64,000 bases of DNA from contig JAFQXD010000045.1 in the NCBI GenBank assembly GCA_017407115.1, forward strand, positions 1-64,000. Direction: 5' to 3'. The translations under genes were made by a program, and so were the position numbers. Below are positions 1 through 7,850 of the stretch, piece by piece. The notes beneath the pieces are model-generated. The model was not told the DNA's origin. It saw only the letters and a program-made list of their open reading frames with translations, and ran no database searches. Within the stretch, counting starts at the first letter, position 1. Every line of letters begins with the position of its first letter. The DNA comes from Methanobrevibacter sp. Its GTDB lineage: Archaea > Methanobacteriota > Methanobacteria > Methanobacteriales > Methanobacteriaceae.

Positions 1-2
1 CT

Positions 3-134
3 GAAATGTACTTCCATGCAACACTACCAAAAGCAGAGAAAAAACGATACCGAACAGAAAAAGGAGTATTTAATCAGATATGCAACAGAAAAAATGGCTG
101 GATGAAAAACGAAAAATCCCAACTAACAAATTGA
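3..134 (+). CDS. C-terminal fragment of an unidentified protein (cut by window start)
   Basis: One frame is open from the left edge to a TGA at 132-134, giving 43 basic residues (EMYFHATLPKAEKKRY at the start, KNEKSQLTN at the end). I do not recognise the family. The tail is rich in Lys and Arg, which would suit the end of a nucleic-acid-binding protein or transposase. The hairpin repeats that follow at 302-476 resemble insertion-sequence ends, but that link is inference. The other two forward frames stop earlier, so this could also be a chance open frame. Confidence 0.25.
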   Translation, partial: EMYFHATLPKAEKKRYRTEKGVFNQICNRKNGWMKNEKSQLTN

Positions 135-301
135 CAAAGCCCTATTAAAGAATCAAAAATATCTTCATTAATCACTTTCTACGATATTTAATTACCAATA
201 CTAACTGATAAGTTAATATGTATACTGAATGCTGATTCCTATTCAAATTACTGCCCATAAGACTTATTATGAAAAAATAACTACTTAAAATTAATAAAAT
301 A

Positions 302-376
302 ATAGTATACCCAACTTGCAATTCATCCACAACTTACAGAAGTTGTGGTATTCTTGCATATTTATGATAAAAATAA
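302..376. repeat. Hairpin-bearing direct repeat, copy 1
   Basis: The stem is CCACAACTT (327-335), loop ACAG, AAGTTGTGG (340-348). An outer GCAA/TTGC pair closes it across an internal bulge, and TATTCTTGCATATTTATGAT follows. The same unit recurs about 99 bp downstream with paired base changes in the stem. A bulged subterminal hairpin is typical of IS200/IS605-type ends, but no transposase or tnpB is visible here. Confidence 0.6.
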
Positions 377-400
377 ACATACTAAAATTACTTAAAAAAG

Positions 401-476
401 ATAGTACACCCAATAGTGCAATTCAACCACGACTTAAAAGAAGTCGTGGTATTCTTGCATATTTATGATAAAATAA
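401..476. repeat. Hairpin-bearing direct repeat, copy 2
   Basis: The stem is ACCACGACTT (426-435), loop AAAAG, AAGTCGTGGT (441-450), closed by GCAA/TTGC across a bulge. Compared with copy 1 the stem has A-to-G on one arm and T-to-C on the other, so base pairing is kept. This compensatory change supports selection on the folded form, in DNA or RNA. Confidence 0.6.
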
Positions 477-1313
477 ATAACTACAATCAGCCATATAAGA
501 ACCAAAAATGATTCAAAATAACTGACATGATAAATCATACTATATCAAAATAGATTTACTTCAATATAGAATAGCTATCTAAATTATTTGAATTACAATT
601 CTCTAATTATCCAATATTTAACTGGGGCAAATTAGTTAAATAGCAGATAATGCATCTTTTTACTAGAGTATGCTTCTAGAACTGAATCATTTTAAAATGA
701 TTAAGTAATTAATTATTTTAATAATTTTTTCAAAACACGCATACCCAACTTGTTGTTTAATTCAAGCATGCATGCACTGCATTTCTATAAATAAAAGTTT
801 ATGAAACATTTAACTTTAGATAATTTTAAAACCAGATGTTATAAAAAGACATCTTTTGATTTTAAATGTCCCTGTAAAATTATAATAATTTGCATCTTAT
901 GATTTAAGTTATAAAAAATTCATATAAAATATAAGTATTTAGAAATGTATACCGTTTCAAAAATACCCATATAATAGCTATTTCTAACTAAATGAATTAT
1001 AAAAGGTATTGAATTTAAAAGTTCCCCTAGAATGAAATTCTGTGGATAAATTTCATGATTTTAACAATGTAAAACCATTAACCTAGTTAGTCACTATTAA
1101 ATATTACTTTATCTTGTATTTATTATGTATAAATCATATAATGCCATTATCATAAAATTTCATGAATCATTAGTAATCAAATATCCCCATTGGATGAAGA
1201 TGACTTTTCATGAATCATGCTGATAAAAATATTATCTTTATTAAATCACTTTCCTAAACTAAATTTTATTTATTTTATTTGTTTACTTGTTTTATTACGT
1301 TATTCCACTATGT

Positions 1314-2072
1314 TTAGAATTTTCTTCTTAAAGAAATTCCAACAACAGACAATAATGCTAAAAGAGCCATAGCAATTGGATTACCGGTAGCAGGCAATTC
1401 CTCACTAACAGGTTCTTCTGCTGCATCCACAACATCAATAAATCCGAAAGCAATATTGTTACTTTCATCAGGATCTGGTGTGTCACTTGTTACAGTAGCT
1501 AATATAAATATATCTTTATTTGATAAAACTAAACCAGCAACAGCTAAATATGCATATTCACCTGGAGCCAAGTCTCCAACAAACCAATATAATACTCCGT
1601 CATAAACCATAGCTTGTCCTTGAGTAGGAACGGTTGAAAGTATATATACATTTCCTGAAACTAATGTAGCACGAACTAAAACATTAGTAGCTGTGTCTGG
1701 ACCATTGTTGAATACAATAATACCAAAAGAAGTTAAATCTCCTACTTGAGCTTTATTTTGAGGAGTGATTACAGAAATTTGTAAATCAGCTGATCCATCA
1801 GCTTCTGCATCAACTTCAATATCTTCATCTGTCTCATCTTCAGTTTCATCTTCTGTACCATCATCGGCACCATCTTCAGTATCATCAGCCGCAGCATCAT
1901 CATCTGCAGCTAATTCGTCTGTTCCACCAACATCTTCTGAAATAACATCAGTACCGTCGACACTTTCTGCATAAGCAGTATTGTCAACATCTTCAGCTGC
2001 AACTACAGGGATTAACATCATAATCAATGCAATTACAACTCCTATTTTTAAAATGTTTGATTTTAAATTCAT
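1314..2072 (-). CDS. Secreted acidic protein with a CARDB/DUF11-like domain and LPATG tail
   Basis: The product has an N-terminal signal peptide (MNLKSNILKIG, then a hydrophobic stretch ending VVAAED), a long Asp/Glu-rich low-complexity linker (about residues 30-95), and a beta-rich domain of the CARDB/DUF11 type (about 95-215). It ends with LPATG, a hydrophobic segment and RRKF. That tail has the three parts of a sortase sorting signal and suggests covalent attachment to the cell wall. I chose the ATG at 2072 (252 aa) because AAGGTG lies about six bases upstream. The in-frame GTG at 2081 falls inside that ribosome binding site. Function is unknown; a cell-surface role is inferred. Confidence 0.7.
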   Translation of the reverse strand: MNLKSNILKIGVVIALIMMLIPVVAAEDVDNTAYAESVDGTDVISEDVGGTDELAADDDAAADDTEDGADDGTEDETEDETDEDIEVDAEADGSADLQISVITPQNKAQVGDLTSFGIIVFNNGPDTATNVLVRATLVSGNVYILSTVPTQGQAMVYDGVLYWFVGDLAPGEYAYLAVAGLVLSNKDIFILATVTSDTPDPDESNNIAFGFIDVVDAAEEPVSEELPATGNPIAMALLALLSVVGISLRRKF

Positions 2073-2423
2073 TTTATACACCTTTTATAATTTCAGTTTA
2101 ATCAACAATTACTATTGTAAAGTAGATTAAACTTGATAATACTATGTTAACTTCACATATATAAAGTTAACAAAAAATTAAATAAATGTATAATTGATTA
2201 TACAAAATTATATAAAATTATTATTTTTTATTAAATATTTCACTAATAAAAAAATTATCTGAATATTAAACATTACAATAAAATAGAGATATTATATTCA
2301 AAATTATCAATTAAAATATCTAATGAATGTGTGATTGTATAATTGTTAATAACATATACAATATCTATAATTGAATATATTGTAAAAATAATTTTTATTT
2401 AATAGAACAAATATAATAAGATT
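2073..2423. other. Divergent promoter region
   Basis: This 350-bp AT-rich gap lies between two divergently transcribed genes and must hold both promoters. The ribosome binding site for the minus-strand gene is at 2079-2083. Several TATA-like stretches are present, but base composition makes it unsafe to pick one. No RNA gene or repeat was seen. Confidence 0.4.
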
Positions 2424-3536
2424 ATGAGTACTTTGGAAAAGATGAAAATACTGACCGATTCAGCACAGTATGACCTTTGTGATTATGTTAGTCATAATAA
2501 AAGCTCTCAAATAAATTTGCCGGGAATTTATGAAGCTATAGGTCATAACGGCTGTAAGATTCCTCTTTTTAAGACACTCTTGACAAACAAGTGCAAAAAT
2601 GACTGTAAGTATTGTATAAATCAGTCAAAAAGAAATTTCACCAGACTTGAACTATCTCCCGAAGAACTGGCCAAGGCATTTTTAGGATATTATAACAGAG
2701 GACTTGTAAACGGATTATTTTTAAGTTCAGGAATATCAGGTGATGTAGACCAAACAATGGAAAAACAGATTGAAACAGTTAGCCTACTTAGAAAAAAATA
2801 CGGCTATGATGATTATATCCACCTAAAAGTAGTTCCAGGGGCAAGTAAAGATTCAATAAAAAGGGCAATGGCACTTGCAAACAGAGTCAGCATCAATATT
2901 GAAGCTGCAACACCTTCTGGTCTTGCAGAATTATCATCTACTAAAGATTACAATAAAGACATTTTAAAAAGATTATCTTGGATTAACAGTATGCAACATA
3001 AAAGTACAACATATCCAAATTCTACACATACTACACAGATAATTGTTGGTGCAAACAACGAGACGGATAAAGAAATATTGAGTAGAATGGAAAAAATCTA
3101 CAAAAAATCCGAATTAAAAAGAACTTATTTTTCAGCATTTACTCCAATCTCTGAAACAGAATATGAAAATAAAAATCCATGCTCAACAGACAGAACCGCA
3201 AAATTATACAATGCGGATAGTTTGCTTAATGATTATAATTACAAAGTTAAAGAGCTGGTATTTGATGAAAATGACAAGCTGTCACTGACCCAGGATCCAA
3301 AGATTTTAGCGGCAAAAAATATGGATATATTTCCCGTAGAAATTAATAGTGCACCATTTATAGAATTGATTCGAGTCCCTGGTATCGGTATAAAATCCGC
3401 ACGTCAGATAATTTCTATTAGAAAAAAATTACCATTCACAAATAAGGATCAATTGAAAAAGTTAGGGGTTGTGGTGGATAGAGCTGAACCATACATCAAA
3501 ATAAGCGGCCAATATCAAACTACTTTTGATTTATAG
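2424..3536 (+). CDS. Radical SAM protein, putative DNA modification/repair type
   Basis: This 370-residue protein has the radical SAM cluster motif CxxxCxxC at Cys57, Cys61 and Cys64 (CKNDCKYC), which binds a 4Fe-4S cluster and S-adenosylmethionine. The N-terminus (MSTLEKMKILTDSAQYDLCD) and the segment YIHLKVVPGAS match the family described as putative DNA modification/repair radical SAM proteins; in bacteria these often sit beside a uracil-DNA-glycosylase-like partner. Near the C-terminus, RVPGIGIKSARQIISIRKK is a helix-hairpin-helix DNA-binding motif. No glycosylase partner is adjacent here; the next gene is the ParB-like protein on the other strand. The reaction is not established for the family. 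Confidence 0.8.
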   Translation: MSTLEKMKILTDSAQYDLCDYVSHNKSSQINLPGIYEAIGHNGCKIPLFKTLLTNKCKNDCKYCINQSKRNFTRLELSPEELAKAFLGYYNRGLVNGLFLSSGISGDVDQTMEKQIETVSLLRKKYGYDDYIHLKVVPGASKDSIKRAMALANRVSINIEAATPSGLAELSSTKDYNKDILKRLSWINSMQHKSTTYPNSTHTTQIIVGANNETDKEILSRMEKIYKKSELKRTYFSAFTPISETEYENKNPCSTDRTAKLYNADSLLNDYNYKVKELVFDENDKLSLTQDPKILAAKNMDIFPVEINSAPFIELIRVPGIGIKSARQIISIRKKLPFTNKDQLKKLGVVVDRAEPYIKISGQYQTTFDL

Positions 3537-3659
3537 ATTTTTTATATAATTATAATGAAAAATAAAAGAATTTATTTTAATTTAAATAAATGAAAAATTA
3601 ATTATTTTAATAGAAAATAATTTTATACAATAGAATTTTAAAAAATATATTAGGTATAA

Positions 3660-3672
3660 CTTCAAGTGTAAA
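3660..3672 (+). repeat. Isolated origin-type (mini-ORB) element
   Basis: CTTCAAGTGTAAA matches the 13-bp element TTTCAAGTGTAAA of the origin at 26.5-27 kb in 12 of 13 positions. It lies between the radical SAM gene and the ParB-like gene. Orc1/Cdc6 binding here is inferred. Confidence 0.5.
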
Positions 3673-3691
3673 TATATAAAAAATAGATTAA

Positions 3692-4246
3692 TTAATAATC
3701 GTCAAACAATTCCCAAATTTCAGGATATTTTTTGGATACTGCTTCATCAATCAATGTAGAAGCTTCTTTTGAAATACTAAATTCAGGCTCGGTTTTACGT
3801 AAATACCTAAATACAGCAGAAGATCTTGCAGACCAAAGAGTAATCCTAGGATTCTTGTCAACTATTTCCTTAACTTCTTCCACGTGAGTTGGATTTACTT
3901 GCGCTTTTTGTGAAGTTTGTACGCTGTCTTCATCCCCTTTATCGCCAGATATGCCTTCGGATGTTTCATCATCCTCCTCAATGACTTCTCGTGGGATTTC
4001 ATCTGTTTTTTCTTCTTCGTTTTCTTCATCTGAACTGGAAGGAGCATCATCTTTTTTATCATTTTCTTCCTCTAACTCTTCGAATATATTTTTTTTCTCT
4101 TCACTAGATTTTTCTTCTACTGGAGGTTTTTCTTCAATATCATTAAGCATGTCTTCAAGAGATTGAGTAGAATTACTATCAAAATCTTCATCATAAAAAT
4201 CAGGGATTAAAGAATCTAATCCTTTTCCAAGCCCTTTTCTTGGCAT
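3692..4246 (-). CDS. Small ParB-like partner of ParA
   Basis: This 184-residue protein begins with the basic motif GLGKGLDSLIP (residues 5-15). That motif closely resembles the N-terminal box by which bacterial ParB and related adaptors stimulate ParA ATPases. A very acidic, probably disordered linker follows (about 20-115), then a compact C-terminal domain (about 118-184) with RSSAVFRYLRKTEPEFSIS and a predicted helical end. There is no ParB CTPase (GxxRxxA) motif and no classical ParB helix-turn-helix domain. The gene directly follows parA with no gap, so the two are almost certainly co-transcribed. I infer an adaptor that links ParA to DNA or another complex; the C-terminal domain may bind DNA. 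Confidence 0.65.
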   Translation of the reverse strand: MPRKGLGKGLDSLIPDFYDEDFDSNSTQSLEDMLNDIEEKPPVEEKSSEEKKNIFEELEEENDKKDDAPSSSDEENEEEKTDEIPREVIEEDDETSEGISGDKGDEDSVQTSQKAQVNPTHVEEVKEIVDKNPRITLWSARSSAVFRYLRKTEPEFSISKEASTLIDEAVSKKYPEIWELFDDY

Positions 4247-5026
4247 CTATTGGACCTCCCCATCTCTTTTTAAGATTTCTTTAGCCAATTTTAAATAAGC
4301 TTTTGTTCCAGTACTATCAGGATCATAAATTAAACAAGGCTTACCAAAACTTGGTGCCTCAGCCAATCTAATATTTCTCGGAATGATGGTTTTAAACAGT
4401 AAATTGCTTTCACCAAAGTGACTCTTAAGTTCTTTGTGAACATCTTTACTGAGTCTTGTTCTCTTATCATAGAGTGTGAGGAGAATTCCTTTGATTGGAG
4501 TTGGGCTTCTGAGTCTTTTTTCAACCAATTTAATTGTATTAATCAAATCAGCTACACCTTCTAAAGCGTAATACTCAGCTTGAATAGGTATTAATACACT
4601 ATCTGAAGCTACTAATGCATTGACAGTAAGTACGCCAAGGGAAGGAGGTAAATCAATGAATATATAATCGAATAATGGAACAACATCCTTTAGAGTTTCT
4701 TTCAATATAATGTGATAATTTTCACGTTGAGAAAGCTCCATGCTAGCACCACTAAGGGATATATTACTTGGGATAATAAACAAATTTTTAATAAACGTAG
4801 GAATTGTTGCTTTTTTAACACTTATATCCCCTATGATTGCTTCATAGATAGAATTTTCCACTTTAGTCTTATCAATCCCAAAACTAGTTGTCGCATTAGC
4901 TTGAGGATCCATATCTACAACTAAAACAGATTTTCCCATTACCGCTAGAGATGTTGCAGTATTTACAACAGTTGTTGTCTTACCACAACCCCCTTTTTGA
5001 TTCATCACCGCAATTACTTCACTCAT
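4247..5026 (-). CDS. parA: ParA/Soj-family chromosome-partitioning ATPase
   Basis: This 259-residue ATPase starts MSEVIAVMNQKGGCGKTTT and has the deviant Walker A motif KGGCGKTT at residues 11-18, with the signature lysine of the ParA/MinD group. DMDPQANAT (Walker A') and FDYIFIDLPPSLG (Walker B) follow. ParA proteins dimerise on ATP, bind DNA nonspecifically and move DNA or protein cargo. It heads a two-gene operon with the ParB-like protein. The 400 bp upstream of its start hold a dense AAGTTAT/ATAACTT repeat array that is the obvious candidate for its partition site or operator. Length and motifs are normal for Soj-type ParA. Confidence 0.88.
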   Translation of the reverse strand: MSEVIAVMNQKGGCGKTTTVVNTATSLAVMGKSVLVVDMDPQANATTSFGIDKTKVENSIYEAIIGDISVKKATIPTFIKNLFIIPSNISLSGASMELSQRENYHIILKETLKDVVPLFDYIFIDLPPSLGVLTVNALVASDSVLIPIQAEYYALEGVADLINTIKLVEKRLRSPTPIKGILLTLYDKRTRLSKDVHKELKSHFGESNLLFKTIIPRNIRLAEAPSFGKPCLIYDPDSTGTKAYLKLAKEILKRDGEVQ

Positions 5027-5040
5027 TAGAATTCTCCTAT

Positions 5041-5400
5041 TGTAAGTTTTAAGTTATTCGTTATGATGTATAACTTAAAAAGTTTCAGGTTTAAAGAATA
5101 ACAAATAAGTTATTCAGTATAAGTTAAAAGGATTAAGTTATTACTTTTAAATGAAAACTTAAAGGAAATAACTTCTAAATTTTAACTTCTAAGGGATAGG
5201 AATTAAGTTTTAAGTTAAAACTTTGAAGTTATAAAAAATAAGTTTTAAGAAATAACTTATCATAACTAACTTTTAACAAATAAGTTATATTTTATAACTT
5301 CTTCCTTATAAAGTATTTGTTTTCACATATAACTTAGCACTTGCAACTTATTAGTTATAAGTTATAATTATAAAGTATAAGTTATAACTTATAAGTAAAT
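5041..5400. repeat. AAGTTAT/ATAACTT heptamer array, candidate parS/operator
   Basis: Perfect heptamers AAGTTAT or ATAACTT begin at 5051, 5070, 5107, 5135, 5168, 5226, 5252, 5282, 5294, 5329, 5359, 5379 and 5384, with many one-mismatch copies between them. Both orientations occur and the spacing is irregular. At 5376-5393 two copies fuse into the 18-bp perfect palindrome TATAAGTTATAACTTATA. At this base composition one copy per roughly 2 kb would be expected by chance. The array fills the gap between parA and trpB. A centromere-like ParA/ParB-like site or autoregulatory operator is inferred; an origin accessory site is the alternative. Confidence 0.7.
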
Positions 5401-5424
5401 AAAATCAAAAAAATAAAAGAAGGA

Positions 5425-6726
5425 TTATTTAGCATTTTGCATAGTACCATCAAAATAGCTAGCATATCCTTTCAAGTCTAACATACCATGACCTGAGAAG
5501 TTCATGACAATAGTTTTTTCTTCGCCTGTCTCTTTACATTTCAAAGCTTCATCAATAGCAACTTTAATAGCATGAGTTGTTTCCGGAGCAGGAACTATAC
5601 CTTGATTACGTGCAAATGTAATTCCAGCATTGAAACAATCAACTTGATGAGCTGATCTAGGTTCAATATAGCCTTCTTTAGTTAAAAGGGAAACAATAGG
5701 AGACATTCCATGGTATCTTAAACCACCAGCATGAACTGTAGGAGCTACAAAATCATGGCCTAAAGTAAACATCTTAAGCATAGGAGTGAATCCATTTATA
5801 TCTCCAAAATCATAGTCATAAGAACCTTCGGTGAGAGTTGGGCAAGCACTAGGTTCTACTGCAATAAATTGGGTATCGGAATTTCCATCAATTTTATCTT
5901 TAATGAATGGGAAAAATGATCCAGCCAAATTACTTCCACCACCTGCACAGGCTATCATTACATCAGGTTCTTCTTCAGCAATTTCCAATTGGGTTTTCAA
6001 TTCTTGACCGATTACGGTTTGATGTAACATAACATGGTTTAAAACACTGCCTAAGGAATATTTAACTTCATCGTTTTCTAAAGCTTCTTCCATAGCTTCG
6101 GAAATAGCAACACCTAAAGAACCAGGATGATCTGGATTTTCTGCCAATAATTCACGGCCAACCTTAGTGTTTTCACTAGGAGAAGCAAAAACATTACTGT
6201 CATAGATGCTCATAATGTTTTTTCTGTCAGGTTTTTGGTTGAATGAAACTTTAACCATATAAACAGTACAATCAATATCTAATAAATTACATGCTAAAGA
6301 TAATGCTGTACCCCATTGACCTGCACCAGTTTCAGTAGTTAATCTTTCAACACCCTCTTTTTTAGCAAAATAAGCTTGAGGAATAGCTGAATTTAATTTA
6401 TGTGAACCTGTTGGAGAAGAATCTTCCCTTTTGAAATAAATTTTTGCAGGAGTATTTAAATATTCTTCAAGTTTATTAGCTCTAACTAAAGGAGAAGGCC
6501 TTCCCATTTCCATATATAATTCTCTAACTTCTTTAGGAATTTTTATATAGCGTTCTGTAGCAAATTCCTGTTCTAAAGCGGATTTTGTAAAAGCGATTTG
6601 TAAAGATGAAATTTGATCTTTTCCTTCACTATTTTTAGGAGCTGGAAGGTCTACAGGCAAATCTGCAAGCATATTATACCATTGCTTTGGCACTTCATCT
6701 GATGATAATTCTATTTTATAAGTCAT
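5425..6726 (-). CDS. trpB: TrpB2-type tryptophan synthase beta chain
   Basis: This PLP enzyme (433 aa) condenses indole with serine to form tryptophan. It belongs to the longer TrpB2 group: it has the N-terminal extension (about 1-75) and the block GAGQWG after the cofactor lysine. The PLP lysine is Lys110 in SPTGSHKLNSA, and the phosphate-binding glycine loop is CAGGGSN (about 257-263). It stands alone with no trpA beside it. TrpB2 enzymes generally act without TrpA and may salvage indole. Upstream lie two perfect TGTACA boxes and one degenerate box, as known for the Methanothermobacter trpB2 gene, so repression by a TrpY-like protein is likely. Confidence 0.9.
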   Translation of the reverse strand: MTYKIELSSDEVPKQWYNMLADLPVDLPAPKNSEGKDQISSLQIAFTKSALEQEFATERYIKIPKEVRELYMEMGRPSPLVRANKLEEYLNTPAKIYFKREDSSPTGSHKLNSAIPQAYFAKKEGVERLTTETGAGQWGTALSLACNLLDIDCTVYMVKVSFNQKPDRKNIMSIYDSNVFASPSENTKVGRELLAENPDHPGSLGVAISEAMEEALENDEVKYSLGSVLNHVMLHQTVIGQELKTQLEIAEEEPDVMIACAGGGSNLAGSFFPFIKDKIDGNSDTQFIAVEPSACPTLTEGSYDYDFGDINGFTPMLKMFTLGHDFVAPTVHAGGLRYHGMSPIVSLLTKEGYIEPRSAHQVDCFNAGITFARNQGIVPAPETTHAIKVAIDEALKCKETGEEKTIVMNFSGHGMLDLKGYASYFDGTMQNAK

Positions 6727-6743
6727 GATTATAATTAGAATAA

Positions 6744-6779
6744 TGTACTATTTAAAACTTTGTTGTACAAAAATGTACA
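6744..6779 (-). promoter_or_regulatory. TRP boxes (TrpY-type operator) of trpB2
   Basis: TGTACA occurs at 6764-6769 and 6774-6779, exactly 10 bp (one helical turn) apart, with a degenerate TGTACT at 6744-6749. A TATA-like TTTTATAT (minus strand, about 6781-6788) lies just upstream of the boxes with respect to trpB. TGTACA is the established TRP box bound by TrpY in Methanothermobacter. The boxes could also influence the divergent gene that starts at 6818. Confidence 0.75.
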
Positions 6780-6817
6780 ATATAAAATATTAATATCATA
6801 AAAAACAATTGTAAAAT

Positions 6818-7849
6818 ATGAGAATTTTAGCTATTGATGTTGGAACAGGAACACAGGATATGATGATTTACGATACACAAAAAGAACTTGAGAACTCCAT
6901 AAAGCTAGTTCTTCCATCCCCACATTTATTTGTATCACAAAAAATTAGAGAAATTGAAAATGACTTATATTTCAATGGAGAAATAATGGGTGGAGGAAAA
7001 ATAAAAAAATCAATACAGGATCATATGGAAAAAGGATATGAAGTAGTAATGGAACCAACATGCGCTAAAACAATAAGAGACAACATAGAACAGGTAAAAG
7101 CAATCGGAATCGAAATAGCAGATGAAACTAAAGACTATAAGGATTACACAAAAATCACACTGGGAGACATAAATATCACAAAGCTGTCCGAATTCCTGTT
7201 AGGCTATGATTTGGAATTTGATTTTGATAAAATAGCGATTGCTGTTCAAGATCACGGCTATAATGAAAACATGGGAGACAGAGACTTTAGGTTTGAAAAG
7301 ATAAGAGAAAAAGTTAGCGAACCAATATCCCCATTAGAATTTGGATTCAGTGGTGAAATACCAGATTACTTTACAAGAATGCAGGCCGTAAGAAGACAAA
7401 TAAAAAGCGAGGGAATAGATGAAATTCCATTAGTTATGGACACTAAATTTGCATCAATAGCTGGCATGTGTTTTGATGAAGTTGCAAAGAAATTGAATAG
7501 CTTTATAGCAATCGATATAGGAAACGGACATACTACAGCAGCATCAATAGAAAATGGAAAAATTCAAGGAGTATTTGAACACCACACTTCAAGTCTAACA
7601 GGTGAATCTCTTGAAAGATATATAAAAAGATTAGCTTCCGGAGAAATCACTCATGAAGAAGTGCATGAAGACTACGGTCACGGAGCCCATGTGTTAAACC
7701 CAATATCAAAAATAGAAAAGGTCATTGTTAGCGGGCCTAAAAGAGAACTAATCGAAAAAACAAACCTAGACTGGCATCATGCCGCACCCGGAGGAGACGT
7801 GATGATGACCGGTACAGTAGGTTTGATAAAAACTGCCCTGGGAAGATAA
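6818..7849 (+). CDS. DUF1786 protein, actin/Hsp70-like ATPase fold
   Basis: This 343-residue protein has two phosphate-binding signatures of the ASKHA (actin/Hsp70/sugar kinase) fold: AIDVGTGTQDMM near the N-terminus and AIDIGNGHTTAAS at about residues 231-243. The pattern fits the DUF1786 family of methanogens, which databases sometimes label as related to pyruvate formate-lyase activation without biochemical support. A His-rich stretch (HEEVHEDYGHGAH) lies near the C-terminus. The start codon is 38 bases from the nearest TRP box. It is followed one base later by a PHP-domain gene, so the two form an operon. The substrate is unknown. Confidence 0.7.
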   Translation: MRILAIDVGTGTQDMMIYDTQKELENSIKLVLPSPHLFVSQKIREIENDLYFNGEIMGGGKIKKSIQDHMEKGYEVVMEPTCAKTIRDNIEQVKAIGIEIADETKDYKDYTKITLGDINITKLSEFLLGYDLEFDFDKIAIAVQDHGYNENMGDRDFRFEKIREKVSEPISPLEFGFSGEIPDYFTRMQAVRRQIKSEGIDEIPLVMDTKFASIAGMCFDEVAKKLNSFIAIDIGNGHTTAASIENGKIQGVFEHHTSSLTGESLERYIKRLASGEITHEEVHEDYGHGAHVLNPISKIEKVIVSGPKRELIEKTNLDWHHAAPGGDVMMTGTVGLIKTALGR

Positions 7850-7850
7850 C

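Larger units (their letters stand above)
135..1313. other. Gene-poor AT-rich intergenic region
   Basis: No open frame of convincing length or coding character was found in this 1.2 kb. It holds two hairpin-bearing direct repeats (302-376 and 401-476), a third partial copy of their left part (GCATACCCAACTTG at 739-752), an 18-bp perfect palindrome (685-702), a GCATGCATGC palindrome (766-775) and a short hairpin (AGATGT...ACATCT, about 834-854). This mixture looks like decayed mobile-element sequence. No RNA gene was recognised. Confidence 0.5.

Noticed and set aside
685..702. 18-bp AT palindrome AATCATTTTAAAATGATT
   Set aside because: Perfect, but single and in gene-poor AT-rich DNA; no linked feature to support a role.
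1765..1974. Ser-rich open frame on the plus strand
   Set aside because: It is the antisense shadow of the Asp/Glu-rich linker of the secreted protein; low complexity and no start signals.
3951..4166. Second Ser-rich plus-strand frame
   Set aside because: Antisense to the acidic linker of the ParB-like protein; same compositional artefact.
5041..5400. CRISPR-like array
   Set aside because: Repeats are 7 bp, in both orientations and unevenly spaced, without unique spacers of constant length; no cas genes.
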